From Marisa cornuarietis (taxonomy: Eukaryota; Mollusca; Gastropoda; Architaenioglossa; Ampullariidae): a stretch of 64,000 nucleotides of DNA. The notes below the pieces were generated by a model. The model worked only from the letters and a program-made list of their open reading frames with translations, was not told the DNA's origin and searched no databases. Shown piece after piece: positions 1-15,000 of this stretch. The translations under genes were made by a program, and so were the position numbers. Every line of letters starts with the position of its first letter. Within the stretch, counting starts at the first letter, position 1. The stretch spans positions 2,356,001-2,420,000 of the forward strand of contig SMMW01000149.1 of assembly GCA_004794655.1 (NCBI GenBank), written 5' to 3'.

Positions 1-85
1 ATCTTGCATAAGGGGGGCGCGCGGACGTGCCTTTTTTCGTCGAAGGGGGGGGGGGAGATCACAAGTAAAAGGTTGAGAAACGCGG
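1..85. mobile_element. hAT-type MITE, one end
   Basis: The end ggttgagaaacgcgg and the preceding sequence match the right end of the complete MITE at 43187-43375, including a shared gcgcggacgtgcctttttt-like block. The other end lies outside the window. Confidence 0.6.
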
Positions 86-779
86 CATTAAACTTTAATT
101 TTAAAAAAATGATAAGTGTTTTCAAGCGTCAAACTAGTAACACTTGATCGAGCGTTTACTCCGTCGTCTGCAACAGTCGAATCAAATATCCAAGCTTAAA
201 AACACAAAAATGTCGTCATAATGATTGATTGTGGCGGTGACACCGAATACAAGTGACCTTTCAGTAACAGCTGTCTTCTACGCATGCTTTGATGACGTAA
301 AAACAGCTCTGCAGAAATAGCTATTGTCTTCTAACATAGTCTTACAAACATGATAGACAACTAACTGTTTAAGAATATGAGATTTACAACAAGTTTACCC
401 GTATATTTATATGATCATGTGAATCTAGCTTTACTCGATCAGACACTGATAGCTACTCCAAACGGACTTCCGGAATTCCCATGTGTGGGCGAGTGTTTTC
501 GCGAGTCCTTCTGTCACTCTAGGGAAACCCTCATTCCTCGGGAAACCTTGTCGGTTGGGAAACTCATGGGGTGCGTTTAAGGGTTTTCAAACAAAAATAA
601 AATACCAACTGAAAAGTTTTTGTGTATAATATTTAATAAAACAAATAAATGGTATATTTCGAGTACAAAACATTAAATTGTTACAAAATTTCTTAATTTT
701 TTTTAAATTAAAAGAAAGCCACCCCTAAAAGTTCCTCAGTGTTTTTTTCCGTTTGTAACAACTGCATGTGTCACCCTGT

Positions 780-853
780 GTTCCTGGAAGTTAATAGGTT
801 ACAGCTTCGTTGTCTGCGATACATTTCTCTCAACTCTGAGACCCTCTCGCGAG
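780..853 (+). other. possible 5' UTR exon of STAT
   Basis: A good splice donor (gag|gtaagt) follows position 853, and the first coding exon of STAT begins at a splice acceptor (6063) with 18 untranslated bases before its ATG. At least one upstream exon is therefore needed if that acceptor is real. This stretch is a candidate for its 3' end; the 5' limit is arbitrary. No TATA box or initiator was convincingly placed. Confidence 0.2.
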
Positions 854-3800
854 GTAAGTCTGTAGACGACGCACTGTGAATAAGTTTTCTTGCATATCCC
901 ATGCTGGAGTTATATCAATGCACTTTTAAAAAATTTATTAATTTTCCTTTGAAGTTGCGAGCTTTGCTGCAAGTAGTTTCAGTTTCATTTTAGTTCTTAA
1001 CACATCGAGCGGTGTGCGTGCCTTGATTCCAGATACTTTTCCGAGATGTAGTGTCAATTTCAGCTGGTGGAAGGTGCATTTATGATGTAATTAATCATGT
1101 AAGTGTGCAGTCTGTTATTTGTGTTTGCGAGTGTGAGCACCTTATCGTATTTTGATGAACGTCAAAGTACAGTACGTAGATTATCACAACATTACGTTTG
1201 ATAAATTCTCCCTGTATCACATTTATCTACACTTTATGTTTTCGTGAATGCATTGTTATAATTCTAGGCCTAGTTAGTGTGAAAAGTTAAATATTATCAA
1301 TCAGCAATGCAACGTTTGTAAATTGCTGTGTTGTCATCACGTCTTTGTCATCATGTTTATATGTGCATGTGTATTGATTTACAGTGTGTGTGCATGTGTG
1401 TGTGTGCGTGTTCATGAAGATATGCATTTGATGTCTTCCCAGAAAAAGTGTGTGCTGTGGCGCCTGTATGTATGTAAAGTGTTTTGAATGCGCCAATAGG
1501 GCTGCTTAAAGGCGCGCTATATAAAAGCGTTTATTAAGTAGCACCATTTTCAATATTATTTTATTCTTGTAAATTACTGAAATTTCCAAAGCAGTTTGAA
1601 TAAGAATTAGTAGTAACATGGCAGTTTAGTGCTGTTTTAAGCTGTCATATGCATTTTGAAATTTTGGTACATGTAGAATTCATTTGAACTTCCATTCTAT
1701 GATCAGCTTTCATTTTTATGTCAAAAGTGTGGGGATGTAATCAACATATCTTTAAAGTTTAAAGTCTGACATGTTTTATGACAAAGCCAGTGTTTCACAT
1801 TATTATGTTTTCCCACACACCTTCTGTCATATATATATATATATATCCAGTTTTATAAACTATATGTACACAAGTAAAAACAAGTGTGGAACTATGTCTA
1901 TAAGCATATACCTGGTACAGCATGTGTGAGAATCTGGATTTATGCAACACTTTCATGGTACAAAATGGAGCAGTATAGTGCAAAAGATCGTTCCATTCTA
2001 CATTCTGCTATTTTCAAGGAACTTCATTTCATCAAGTCTTTAATTAATCATGGTCGGCTTAGTACAATAACAATTCAGTATTTGCTTTACATGTGCATTT
2101 GTACAATAGTATTCACTATGTCCTTTACACAAGTGAAGCATATTTCCATCTTTTATGCTCTTCTCTTATCATATATGCAAACTTTTTCTTTTGTTTTGTT
2201 TTGTTTTTTGTTTATCAGCTCTAGTCTGACAATTGTATCATCTACCCTCTTCCATCAGGTTGCCCACCCCCAACTGACCCAAATTTTCTGTAAAGGGTGT
2301 CATCGTGCACCGATCATAAGAGTGAATCACTATTACATAGAACAGGATTCAGGCGGCATTAAACATAATCATAAAGGGCCCTTGCGAGTGATGTTGATTA
2401 TGTAAGCACCAACCTTGTTAACAAGTAACATTTATCTAAGACCTGGAATGTGTGCTATACTGCTGTGCAGCTAAAGGGAATCATAATATCCTTTTTGATT
2501 ATAATCATTATCATTATTTGTTTTACTGTAGTTTTTATTTTATATTATGCTACTGAGAGGTATCATATGTTTCTTTTTATGATTACTGGTGTTGCTACCA
2601 TTTTAATTTGGTATTGTTTTAAATTTGGTACCATATGTTTGTTCTTTGATATAATTGCTTTGGATTAGTACAATTTTTATGCCCATTATATTAAAACAAT
2701 GCTGTATTTATGCAGTAATGCTGGTATAAGCCTGTCCTTTATAGTTTTTATAGTCTTTATAATTTTTTTCTGTGTGAGCTCCTCCATATCAAAATCAAAA
2801 GGCATCATGATATTTTAATAAGAAAGGCACTAGAAAGAGAATTTGGTCCAAAGGGACCAAATGTCTAGTGGGGTGCTATTATTTTTCCTTTTCCTGGTCA
2901 AGCAAGTGGAAGATATTTTCCAAAATCTGGGAAATGCTCCCCTTCCAATCTCAATATACACATTTACAAACATCATGCACAGAAAGAGATATGGTGCAAT
3001 TTTTGTCCAGATGTATGCCTTATCAACATGTGATCCCAGCTCTCCCATCGACTATAGCTGACAACAAAAGTGTACCCATTTACAGTCTGATGTCCGCCTT
3101 TCTGTCCATGGTGATTGATGTTTGTATCTGAAGAATGGACAATGGGCAATCACCCAGATTATGAAAATTAGTATTTTGCAATTAAAAAAACTTCACCCTC
3201 CTAGACCTTTAAAAACTTGAACTGCAGAGGAACAAAGAACAAGTGTAATTTATTGTTTAAATGCAGTGTAATGAAGTACTATACAAATGCAATAAATCTA
3301 GTTTTCATTAAAGGTAATAATGGTGCATATAAATATAAATGAAACAACAGCAATTAACAAGTTTACATGAAAACAAATATCAATTTTTAAAAAAAAACCT
3401 GCATTCACACAGAATATCCCTTGTTCATAAAATATTGTAGAAGTAGTAAACCAAACGTTTTGGTGCAATTGTTAAAGAATCTTTTGAATTACTCAATTTG
3501 TGTCTTTTTAACTACAATCAGAGGTCTGAGAAAGTGGGAGGGAGAGAGGAAATACTATTTGCTAGCATATTTGAAGTTGTGTCCCTTCAAAAACCATGTC
3601 AGGAAGTGAAACTTAATAGGTCCACAAGTGGAGAGTACACCATATCAGAGGCAGTCAGGGAATACCAGTTTCTCAGAAATAAGGTTCAGATGTACTGCAT
3701 TATACACCTTTTGCAGGTTCACATTCATTCAGATTGCTTGTTAACACTGATCACATAAGTCTCTAGCTTTTGAGACTTACTACTCTTTCTTTTATTTTTT

Positions 3801-4316
3801 TTTTTTTGTTATTTTTAAATATTTTCATATAAATGTAGGAATATAAATAAACAACCAATCAGAGATGAAGGAAGACAGTCACACTGAAAGAGAACAGACT
3901 ATAAATAAGGAATCTACGCTGTTCAATAGTGTTGTTGGTCCTTTTGAGAGGAAGTAGATTGCTGTTGGCAGCATGGTGTATGTTTTGGTGGCGCAGTTGT
4001 GCAGAACACCAATAAAAGGTACATGTGAGCTTTTTCTTGTTAGTTGCCATTTACCAGTGCAAAAGTCTATAGCTAATGTTATTTGCATGGAAAGATATGC
4101 TCTTTGCAATTAGTTGTGGTTAGCTGATGATATGACTAATTTACACAGCACACTTTATGTTGTTTTATAATTATCATGCTGCTGTTTGTCCATTCCATGA
4201 ACTTACAAGCCTGTATTCTGCTCACTGCAGACAGACATGTTTCCATGTTTTTAAGCAAGAATGTTATACATAATCTAGAATGGAAATATCACCTGCTTTG
4301 TGTACATGTGCAGGTT

Positions 4317-4339
4317 TGTGTGTGTGTGTGTGTGTGTGC
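4317..4339. repeat. (TG)n microsatellite
   Basis: About eleven uninterrupted TG units in the presumed first STAT intron. Confidence 0.85.
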
Positions 4340-6062
4340 GCATGCACATTCATTTATGCACATATTTTATCTCTGTGTACATGTACCTCAATGCAAAGCA
4401 CATTAACACAAACACATCTGTTGTGTTAATTTTTAAATAAATATTTCTTTCACCTTAAGTGTTATCAATAAATTTCACATATTTATTTTTATAACCTTGT
4501 TTTCTGTTTAAAGCTTACTATTGATAAATTGTCAGCTGCAGCTGTATGAACTCTAATTAATAGTGATCAACTAAATTCATGCCCTTTTCAACAAAGTATG
4601 TGGTGCCTGTGTCACTGATTCTTAGGACCATTGAAATAAATATTAGCATTTGACCACATCAAGAATGCTACAGGGTTACAAACCTTATATTGACTGAGAA
4701 CAGGAACAGAAAATGCCATGGCCTTATTCTTTTGAATCATGTCCATGGCATTTATAATAGTCTGGCTTTTGAATAGAGCTGCAGCTAAAGAGAGCATTTA
4801 CGTAGCTTTATCCCAACCACCAAAGCTGATCAAAGGGCTTGGGGAAATATGCATTTGCCAGTAATTGTTAAAAAAAAACGGAGGTAATGGGTCATGTTGC
4901 TGTACTTGTCTGGTGCAAGTGTACTTGTCTATTTAAACAGCTGGGGTACCCTGCAAGATCCTGTGGTATCTGAATATTTTGTGATGTTGCTAGTAGTCCA
5001 TACGCAATTGTGATTGAATGCCTATGTGTAGGCTTATTTGTGAATTTAGCGTGCCGTTGAGTGTGAGGTTATTATAACCAGCTAAAAGGATTTCCTTGAG
5101 AACTGTAACAGCTAGTGCAAGGTCAAGTGAAACCTGGTCCATATCAGATGAGGTTCTAAGTATTTGTGCAGTTTTTCAAGTGAGTTTGTGTGGATTTGAA
5201 GATGCTTGCACACTTGTGTGTGTATACTTATGTACATGCATACAAACTAAATTTGTTGTACATATATGCAAGTAGGTATATGCAAAACTATGGTGCACAT
5301 GCATGTTTGTGTGCATGAAAGTTTTCTGTTTTTAACAAATGCACTTGTTTTGTGTATACATCTTGTCCATTTGCAGACAAAAAAGAAATGCTAGTGTGTA
5401 CTGATTTATCTGGCATCTCTTTCTCAAGCAACCACATCCATGCATAGTCACTCACTTCTACATCCACAGTGCTGAGTTTTGACTGCTCGATTTTTACACT
5501 TATATTTAAAGAATTGTTACAACTTCTGAAGCATGGAAGATGATTCATCACATGTAGCATCCTTTGAGCCAAAGGTCGCAGGATGTAGGCTAAGGTTATC
5601 AGAACACTTTATGAACGGAAGTGGATGAATATTGAATGGTGATACCATTACAATTACAGTTTTACATGAAACACATGCATTACAGAGAGTGTGTATACGT
5701 GCATGCATGCATGTGCTCATACATTTATGCACTCACAATGTGCAGAGGTGTATACTTTTTTTTCGCTGTATTTAAAGATTAGTATGTACACTGATATGCA
5801 AGTGTCTATGCAGGTGTACCTGTGTTTTGCATGCATACATGTAGATTTTATTGATTTCTAGATAAAACAAATGTTAACCCGTCTTTAATAAAACAATTTA
5901 GGTAGCATTTGAATATCATTTTCCAACCTTTATCTACCTGTTTTGGATGTGATAAATTTGACAATGAGAAAAATGAGTTTAAGTGAACAGTAAAACTATT
6001 TTTTTGGGGGGAAAGGGTGTTATGAGGAACTTTATACTGAATTTTTCTTAATTATTTTTCAG

Positions 6063-6080
6063 GGCATTTTAGTCAAGGTG
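6063..6080 (+). other. 5' UTR part of first STAT coding exon
   Basis: Follows a pyrimidine-rich tract and a CAG acceptor ending at 6062. The 18 bases stay open in the STAT frame, so a start further upstream cannot be excluded. The ATG at 6081 was chosen because it lines up with the conserved MSQ/MAQ start of animal STAT proteins. Confidence 0.6.
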
Positions 6081-9000
6081 ATGTCACAGTATGGGCAATT
6101 GAACAAGCTGCTTAAGGAGCACAATGAGTTCCGAGATGACGCAGCATCATTTTATAATTCTATCCAGATCATCATTCGCAGTAAACTAGGTCACTGGATT
6201 GAAAAGCAAAACTGGTTGGTTTGACAAATTGCATTAATGTTTTAAGTAAATCTAGCACTTTGGATTTGATGAATGATTAGCATGCAACAGAAGGCTATGC
6301 AACAGGTTTGATTCAACCACAGTGTAGCTGAATCTGTTACAGTGCTGTGTAAGTTACAATCATAGCTGCAATTAACACTGCTGCAGCTGTATTTGGTATT
6401 AAGTGATGTGTCTGTAGAACGAGTGGGGAACATCCGGCCAGCAAGCCGCATAAAGCCTGTGAAATCATTTGCTCTTGCCCTGCCAAGGGAGCGAAACTAG
6501 GGCTTGACCAACTAAAGCAGGCTAATTTTTCAGTTGATAATTTTGTATGGTCGGCGAATGATCTTATAAATATCCAAATGGCCCTTGGAGGAAAAATGTT
6601 TCCCACCCCTGCTGTAGAGGGATAGGTAAAATGCTTCCAAGATCTGAACAGTTAGTAAGGCAGATTTATAGGAAAGCTTCCATCACATATCAACATATGC
6701 TGTTGATACATTTCACAAAGAAGCATGATTGGTACACACAGATCTTGTCATTTTTGTCATACCTGGATGCCAAAAGTTCAATATGAAACTTTTCTGCAAT
6801 ATTGCATTCTGGAAATCAATGCAGACCATCTTATTTTTATTAGAACTTTAGCAAAAAACATATATCTGAAGACAGTTCTGTTATTGTGTTCATGTTGCCA
6901 AATAATCTTAATGGCAGCACTTATTATTTAGATTATTCTATTTCTGCACAGCGCCCACTCAGAAGTCTTAAAAACTGGCTCTGACACTGCACATACACAA
7001 CAAACTCTTTCACTTTTGAAACAGTATTGTGTATGCAGACAGAGAAGACTTATTCAAATATTCTTATAACACTGATTACTTGACATATCCTAGAAGAAAA
7101 TAAATTTGACATGAATGTGCTGAAATATGCTTGGTGTACAACTGTATTAGGATTGGTCAAGTTGCTTCAGATGTCTTCCGGAAATACTGGCCATACCTGT
7201 TCCCTGTGGAATAAAGAATACAGTTTACTAATTGTTTGAATACATTAAAATAAATTTGTGCATCTTGTAATGCATTAAATGGACAAAATTTCTCCGATGT
7301 AAACAGCTGCTTATAGCAGGGTGCAATGGCTGGTTGGTTGATATTTTTAGAAGATAAGGAAGAGAACTAAGTAAATTTTTTTACCTGTGTTTATTCATAT
7401 TAATCTTTCAGTGACTTTTTTCTGAACCCTCATCTGCAGAAATGCACTTTCGGTTCTCACTTTATTTCATCTGCATGCCTTAGGTCAAGCAGCTTCATGT
7501 TTGCAAGCACATTTGCACAAGAATAGCTAACCAAACTATTTAATGTTGACGTAAAAATTCTGTATATTTTGCACAAAGGTCTGGTTTACTGAGTGCTGAC
7601 TCCAGCCTCTCAGACTCTGACGTTCAGGTCAAGGCTAATGACCTTTTGGAGGAGGCGATCAGACAGCTTCAAACAATCGCCCACAGTTCCTCTGAAGACA
7701 CTGAAACTCTGCTTTTTACGCATGCTGAGGCTTCTCTGAGGGTGAATGCTCACATATTTCAGGTCTTACCTTAAAGTTGTGTGTGTGAGGGCAGCATGCA
7801 GGGCAAGATAAATAAGAGCTTATAATTGCAGTTGAATGCACTTTAATGATCTCTCTGTACATATACTGTCATGAACTGCATGGCTGAGATAAGCTTCTTT
7901 TAAACGTTTTCAGTGATGATCTTTCCTTTTTTCTATTATTTTTGATTTCCATGAATATTACTCCCCCCTTCCACCAAACAAAATAATCCTAATGATTTCC
8001 TCTCCTTGAACAAGTATAGCTTGAGGATATAATTTACTTTTGAGTGCCAGCATTTAGAATTATTAAATAAAAATGTATAATTGCTTTGTTATCTTCTCCA
8101 GTCAGCACTTGTTAAAACATACTTCAATTTAAAAAGAAAAAATATTTCCAGGTATGGTCTGGTATAGTGTTATAGAGACCACTTAACTGCACAATAACTT
8201 CTGCTCAGATAAGATAAATAGACAGTTACATGATGCCACTGAGCAAGAAGACTAAATTTAAAATCAGTTATTCTTATTAAAGATGCAGGCATGTGATCTC
8301 TAACTGATGACATTCATTCCATTGTTTACTGATGCTGCAAGAATGTTGAAAGAGCTACTTCCAATCTTGTCAAACACCTATGTGCAATGTGCATAATAAA
8401 ATTCATGCATAAACATAGAAACATGCACATTCATACATAAGCACTAATTCATGCCATGTATTTTTATTTTTGAATAAAATGATAAAAAAGATTTTTGGCA
8501 CAATTTGTTTCTACAGAAAGCATACTGCCGTGATCCTCTACAGTTTGTGAAAGACGTTGATACATGCCTTCGCAAAGAGCGTGACCTTATAGCAAGGATG
8601 TCTCAGCAGGTAATTACACTGAAATAAATATGGGGCAATGAGTGTATTTTTTTTTTATCTGTGTGTGTGTGTGTGTGTGCATGTGAAAGAGAAGGATATG
8701 GTAAACTGGCTTTGAAGTTGAAGGTGTGCATTAAATTCTTTTTTCCTGTTTTCAGATTTTCCAGTCGAATGAGGCAAAAATTCCACCAGCTCAAACGCAA
8801 ACTAATTATTCTGAAGAGCAGCTAAAAAATGCTTTTCAGCACATTATAGAAGAAGCTGAGGTAACCAGAGCCATTTGGTCATTTGTTATAGTTGTTAATT
8901 GTTCATTTGTTACTAAGTATTGGTTTGTTTAACTGGCTAACAAGCGAAATGTTTTGCACTGCTATCAGTTTTCAATGATGTACATATATGTGCATAATTT

Positions 9001-12000
9001 TTGTATGGGTGTAATTGCAACTAGCACAAAAATAATCAAAGCTTCTTTTAAAATCCTGTTTGTGAGTCAAAAGTATATAAAATCTAAGATAAAAAGATAA
9101 GAGATAAGATAATACTTTATTTGTCCCAAAGGGCAATTCAGTGGCAGCTCGATAAAAAAAAAAAAAAAAAATCGTACACGTTTGTATCCACAGAACAGAC
9201 ATCCACATTCATGTTTCATTCATTCACACAGCACACTTCAAAAGTTGCATGGCCGAAACAACGATTGATAGCCGCAGTCTATTGGGCCTGCATGCAGGCA
9301 CACGAAATCGGTGGCACGATGGGAGCTGGACAAATTCTCTCCATAGGACATTCCTGTCATCACGAAGGATTGCAGACACTTTCAGAAGTGACTGCCTGTT
9401 ATACAGAGTCTGAAGAGCACTCTGGGCTGTTCAAATGACTTTGGAGCAGGTGCATACCACACGATGTAGGCTGCACTTGTTCTTCACCTTTAAACTGTTG
9501 TAGAAACAGATAAACAAGAAGGACAGCACATTCTCTATGTGGGATATATAAAAGAGCTGAAGAAATTGGTGGGAGACAGAGAAAGACTTCAGCTTCTGGA
9601 GAAGAAAGAGGCGCAGTTGAGCATTCTTCACGACAGCTTGAGTGTTGACATCCCAGCAAAGTCGCCCGTCGAAGATGGCGCCCAGGTATTTAAAAACAGG
9701 AACCATTTCCACCTCCTTGTCATGGATGACACTAACAGGACTTGGTGGAGAATTCCGACGGAAATCAAAATCATCTCTTTTGTCTTACATTAAGTTCTAA
9801 GAAATTGTCATCGCACCAGGCAATGAATTCTTCCAACGCTACACCATGGGTGTCCTCTGGCCCGCTTAGTGTCATAAGAGAATTTGACGAGATATCGACC
9901 CTCATGGTTACTGCAACAACTGTTGGTATACAGAATAAACAGAAGTGGGGATAAAACACAGCCTTGAGGTGAGCCGGTGCACGTTGTGATTGAGGTGGAA
10001 AAAGTGCCATTGACAAGTACTCGTTGCTGCCTGTCAACCAAAAAGTGAATGATCCATGACACTAGCTGATGATCAAAGGAAAACTCGTCGAGGAGTCTTC
10101 TAGCTAGGATATGTGGTTGAATGGTGTTGAAGTCAGCAAACAGCAGTCATGCATGGGCTTGTGGATTCTCCAGGTGTTTGAGTAAAGTGTGGAGGATCAA
10201 CAGTTTAGCATCATCAACACTTCGTTTGGACTGTTATGCAAATTGCAAGAGGTCAAGATGATTGTCTCAAATACTTTCATGACCAACGATGTTAAGGCCA
10301 CTGGTCTAAAGTCATTGAATGCTGAGCTGAAGCTTTCTTCAGAACTGGGACGATGGTAGACAATTTTCAAGCAGCTGGGATGGAGAGTGAATCTATAGAG
10401 CGCTGAAAAAGGTGTTGGAAAATGCATCCAAGTTGATTTGGGCAGAAACGTAATGTTCTGCCGCAAATACCATCTGGGCCTGAAGCCTTGCGAATGTTTA
10501 CTTGCTGAAACAACTCCACAACTTGTTCTTGACAAATCTCAACCCTCTGGACAGGGTGAAGAGAAATGATCTTTAATTTTCACTGAGAAGTCATGAGTCT
10601 CGAAACAAGCAAAGAAAGCATTGAGAGCATTAGGTAGGGCCGTACTGTCAATGCCTGAGATCAACCCCTTAAGCCGATCTTTAACATTGGCCATGTTCTT
10701 AAGTCCCTGCCAAGCTGCTTGGATGTTACCTGTACCAAACTGAGACTCTATTTTAGTTTTATAATTCACCTTTGCCCGACAGATAGCATTACTGACCTCT
10801 CTATGTACCAGTTTCTTGTCTTGGGTAGAACACATAAAGAACACATGTTTCTTTTTATTAAGCACTGCTTTTAGGCTCATGGTCACCCAGGGTTTGTTAT
10901 TAGGATAAAGCACAAACTGTTTTGATGGAATGGTGGAATCTACACAAAAGGAGATATATGAAGAAATGGTGTTTACTAAGTCGTCCAGATTAGGACATGC
11001 ATCTAAAAAGACATCCCAGTTGGTACACTTAAAACAGCCCTGTAAGCTTGCAATGTTATCTGCAGTCCAGCATTTGGTGGAATGAATTGTTTGGCGCACC
11101 TGTCTGAACACAGGTTTATAAACGGGTACAAGATGCACACTCAGATGATATGACACACCTAGACTGGGCAGGGGTAGAGATCTGTAAGCATGTGGCACAA
11201 TTCCATAGATGAGGTCGAGTGTGGTCTTACCCATGGTAGTAGGACATGTCACATACTGGTCATAGGTCTTAAAAACCAATGTTAGGTCACAGTGATTGAA
11301 ATCTCCTAAAATAAATTTAGGAGCATCGGGACAAATTGAGTCATGTACATTGATATTGAGGTGTTTTACAAATTATGAAAGATTAGTAATGATGTTATAA
11401 AACATCTTTTCTGCAGAATATTTCTAAGAGTTGCTAAAATACACACGTCCAGTAAACACATCATTCAAATGCAGTTTGAGATATTTTTTTCGTGATTATG
11501 TTGCTAATCTTCATTTTCTGAATACCTTGATGCCAAACTTTTAAAGAGTAAAACAATTCTGATTATTTAGATTAGCTTCCAGTGGTTAATTACAGATCAA
11601 GGTAGATAATAGACCACTGTCATAGAAATTTTAATGTCAGCTTTCTTCTCTTTTAGGGGGTTCTTGTAACCCTGGAGTGGATAGACAAAGTTCTGACTCG
11701 ATGGAAGACAGAGATTGAAAATCAGTGTAAGTGGCATGTGTTCATTATCTGTAACAGGTTACAGAAGCCTAGAGAGGGATTTCAGTTTGTTTAATGCATA
11801 GTTGCCAAGACCAACGAGTATGTAAACCAAAGCTGCATGTGAGATACCATCATTCCATATGTCATCAGCTTAAGTAGATATTATTCTAAAAGGAGAGTAT
11901 TGCTCCAGAAATTTCTTACCTAATTTCTTATTGGTTTAGGTAGTGGAGTTTTGAATACAGCGTGGGCCACTTAAAAGTAGCCCTCTTCCAATAATAATTT

Positions 12001-15000
12001 AAGTGGCCCACCCTGTAGTTAAAGGCCCCTTAATTAATACATTTTCTTCTCTTGTTTATTATGTATATAGGAGACTTGGATTACAAAAATGATATCTAAT
12101 AATACTGCAACCCTTCTAAAAGATTGCTAGGTCATTCTAAAACCCTTTCACTTTATAAAATAGAAGTATTTAATATTTACACTTTTATTTATTTATTTAT
12201 TTGAAGTTATTATATTTTAAGATAAGACTTTATTTATCCCAGAGGGCAGCTAGATGCATCTGTATATGGAAGCACAACAAAAAAACAATACCACAACACA
12301 TTCATATCCACTCCTCCAGATAGACTCAGTATAATCATACAATCGCGGTTCAGGCTTAATGTGTTTGTGGGGTATGGATGGGACGAAGGCGGGCATAGAT
12401 ACATGAGCATGCCTCCCAGACGTACCAACCTTAAGCACTAAAGGGAGACAACACCATCACTGAGTGGGCTGGTGGGTGTATAAATTCCCAGGAACAAGCA
12501 GATTTTCTTGTTAAATCTTAACCCTTACAGTTAATACAGTGAAATACCGACTTCTTGTTTCTGTGTATGTGCTGCAGTTATTTTTAAATATTTACAGGCT
12601 TGGTGGAGAGGGATGTGTTTGGAATGGGAGAAGTCCATCAGTCCCCTCATCAAGCTTTTCGGTTACTGAAAACTGTAAGTGTGGGGACATTTTCACACCA
12701 GCATATAGAGTGCCATTACAAAATTTGTATTTTGAAATTTTAAAAACACCACTTTCCTAGAACCTGTTACACAGAGAATACATTGAAATATGACCTAGTT
12801 GCTTGTGAAGCAGAAATAAGAATTGGAATTTTTACACACAGCACCAGTAATCTGCCTCAGAAACAGAAATTTCCATAAAAAGACGTAGGCAATTTTCTTG
12901 TTGCATTTCATGATCAAAATCATAGGCTATATGTAGATTTTAATGTTTGCAGGAACATGCTCTGCTTATTTACTATTAAAAAAACTTTCTTTAATAGCGT
13001 CTGGTAGTATCAGATATAAAAATTTAAGAAAATCTGATTATAGCAGTATTATGCATGTGATTAAAAATCATGTGTCAATGAGATCGTCTCTTAGTGATTG
13101 CTGTTTAAGTCAGTGTAGTTTTATACATTGTAATCTTTCAGATTATAACTAGGTGTAACATTCTTTTGCTTGTTTTATATCTTTTCTTGGCCCTTGTTAA
13201 AAACCATTGACTGTTTCATCAATGTTTGTTTTGATTTCATTTTTTAAAAAAGGGCAATCCTACATAGATGACTAGATATGCTTTTTTTGTGTATCTGCCA
13301 TGATAAATGTGCCAAAACAATGCTAGGGTATAAACCAAGCTGTGGTTGACTACGAAAGTGTTTAAATATTCTGAATTATTTTAAATTACTTATGGCTCTT
13401 TATTATTTGTGGTGGAATCTGTAACAGGCAGGCTTTGGAACTGTTCACCTTTATCTCTTTCTTAAAAAAATGTACTTTCTCAGGATCTGATGACAAAATT
13501 GGAGAACATCATTGGTGAATTTTTTAAAGAACTGCCAAATCTTGAACCTCACATTTTACGGTGGAAGAAACATCAGCTGTACGAGGAGCTATGCAGGCGT
13601 CCAGAGCAATACGATGATGTCAGTGGTGTTGAACCCCTGTAAGTTTTCAATTTTATTTATTTACTTCCAAAACTTTGTAGTCTTCAACAAAATATTTTTT
13701 AAAAACTTGGAGTAAATCATTTATTTAATTCACTGTTGTTGATCATAGTCATCAGATTGTTAATGTGTGTTTAATAATAATAATAAATGAAGATTTGTAT
13801 AGCGCATATTCACACTCATAGAGAGCATGCTCTTAGCGCTTAAAAACAAGGAAGAGACATGGACTAAATGGATAGAACACGAGGGGCGTAAGAATAAACG
13901 ACAGTACTGACGAAAAAGAGAAAGCAAGGATGGAAAACACAAAAGACACCAAGTAACAGAACATAGAAAGATGAGAAAGATGGTAGAAAATTAGCAAGAG
14001 CAGAAGGGGGAGGGTAAGAAGGGTGAGAATTGTGTGGACTGTGTTAGGAGTAATGCTCAAGGAAGAGGTGCGTTTTCAGTGCAGATTTGAAGGATTCAAT
14101 TGTAGGAAGGTGGCGGATATGGAAAGGGAGAGATCAGTTCCATTGTTTTGCTGCACCGTAACCAAAATTCCTGTGACCATATGTTGTTGTTCTGGTGACA
14201 GGAACAGTAAGGATACGGTCATAATAAATAATAATAATAATAGTGAAGATTTTTATAGCGCATATTCACACTCATAGAGAGCATGCTCTTAGCGCTTAAA
14301 ACAGGGAAGAGACTTGGGGACGAAAGAAAACAACAGTACTGACGACGAAACAGAAAACAAAAGGCATCAAGTAACAGAAACAATGTGATTCTGCCGAGAA
14401 AGATGGGTAAAGTAGCAAGAGGGAAGGGATGGGGGGGGGTAAGAAGGACTAGCATTGTGGACTGTGTTAGGAGTAATGCTCAAGGAAGAGGTGCGTTTTC
14501 AGTGCAGATTTGAAAGATTCAATTGTAGGAAGGTGGCGGATATGGAAAGGAAGAGAGTTTCATTGTTTTGCAGCACAGTAGCCAAAAGTCCTGTGACCAT
14601 AGGTTGTTGTTCTGGTGACAGGAACAGTTAGAATACGGTCGTCAGACGAAGAGCGTAATTGTCTGGCCGGAGAGTAAGGGATGAGAAGTTCAGAGAAATA
14701 GTCAGGACAGGAGCCAGCAAAGAAATTAAAACACAGCACAGACAGTTTGTACTGAATGCGAGAACGGATGGGTAGCCAGTGTAGAAAACGAAGGAGAGGA
14801 GTGACATGGTCCCGTTTCCTTGCTCTAAGCACCAGACGCGCAGCGGAGTTCTGTACTTTCTGGAGTCTCTGAATGAGGTAGTCAGGGCAGCCTGCCAGCA
14901 AGGAGTTGCAGTAGTCAAGTCGAGAAAGAACAAACGCACAGACAAGAGTGTTGGTAGCGCGTGTAGAGAGAAGGTGACGGATGGCACTGATCTTACGGCA

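Larger units (their letters stand above)
86..6062 (+). other. upstream region / first intron of STAT, no supported gene
   Basis: AT-rich, with scattered TG-rich microsatellite patches (about 1382-1412 and 4317-4339). A short stretch near 1490-1530 (gcgcgctatataaaagcg) resembles the end of the L2-like LINE tails elsewhere in the window. Open frames here (for example 1884-2405) lack conserved character. Confidence 0.6.

Noticed and set aside
1884..2405. 173-codon open frame upstream of STAT
   Set aside because: AT-rich, low-complexity composition, no conserved motif and no splice context.
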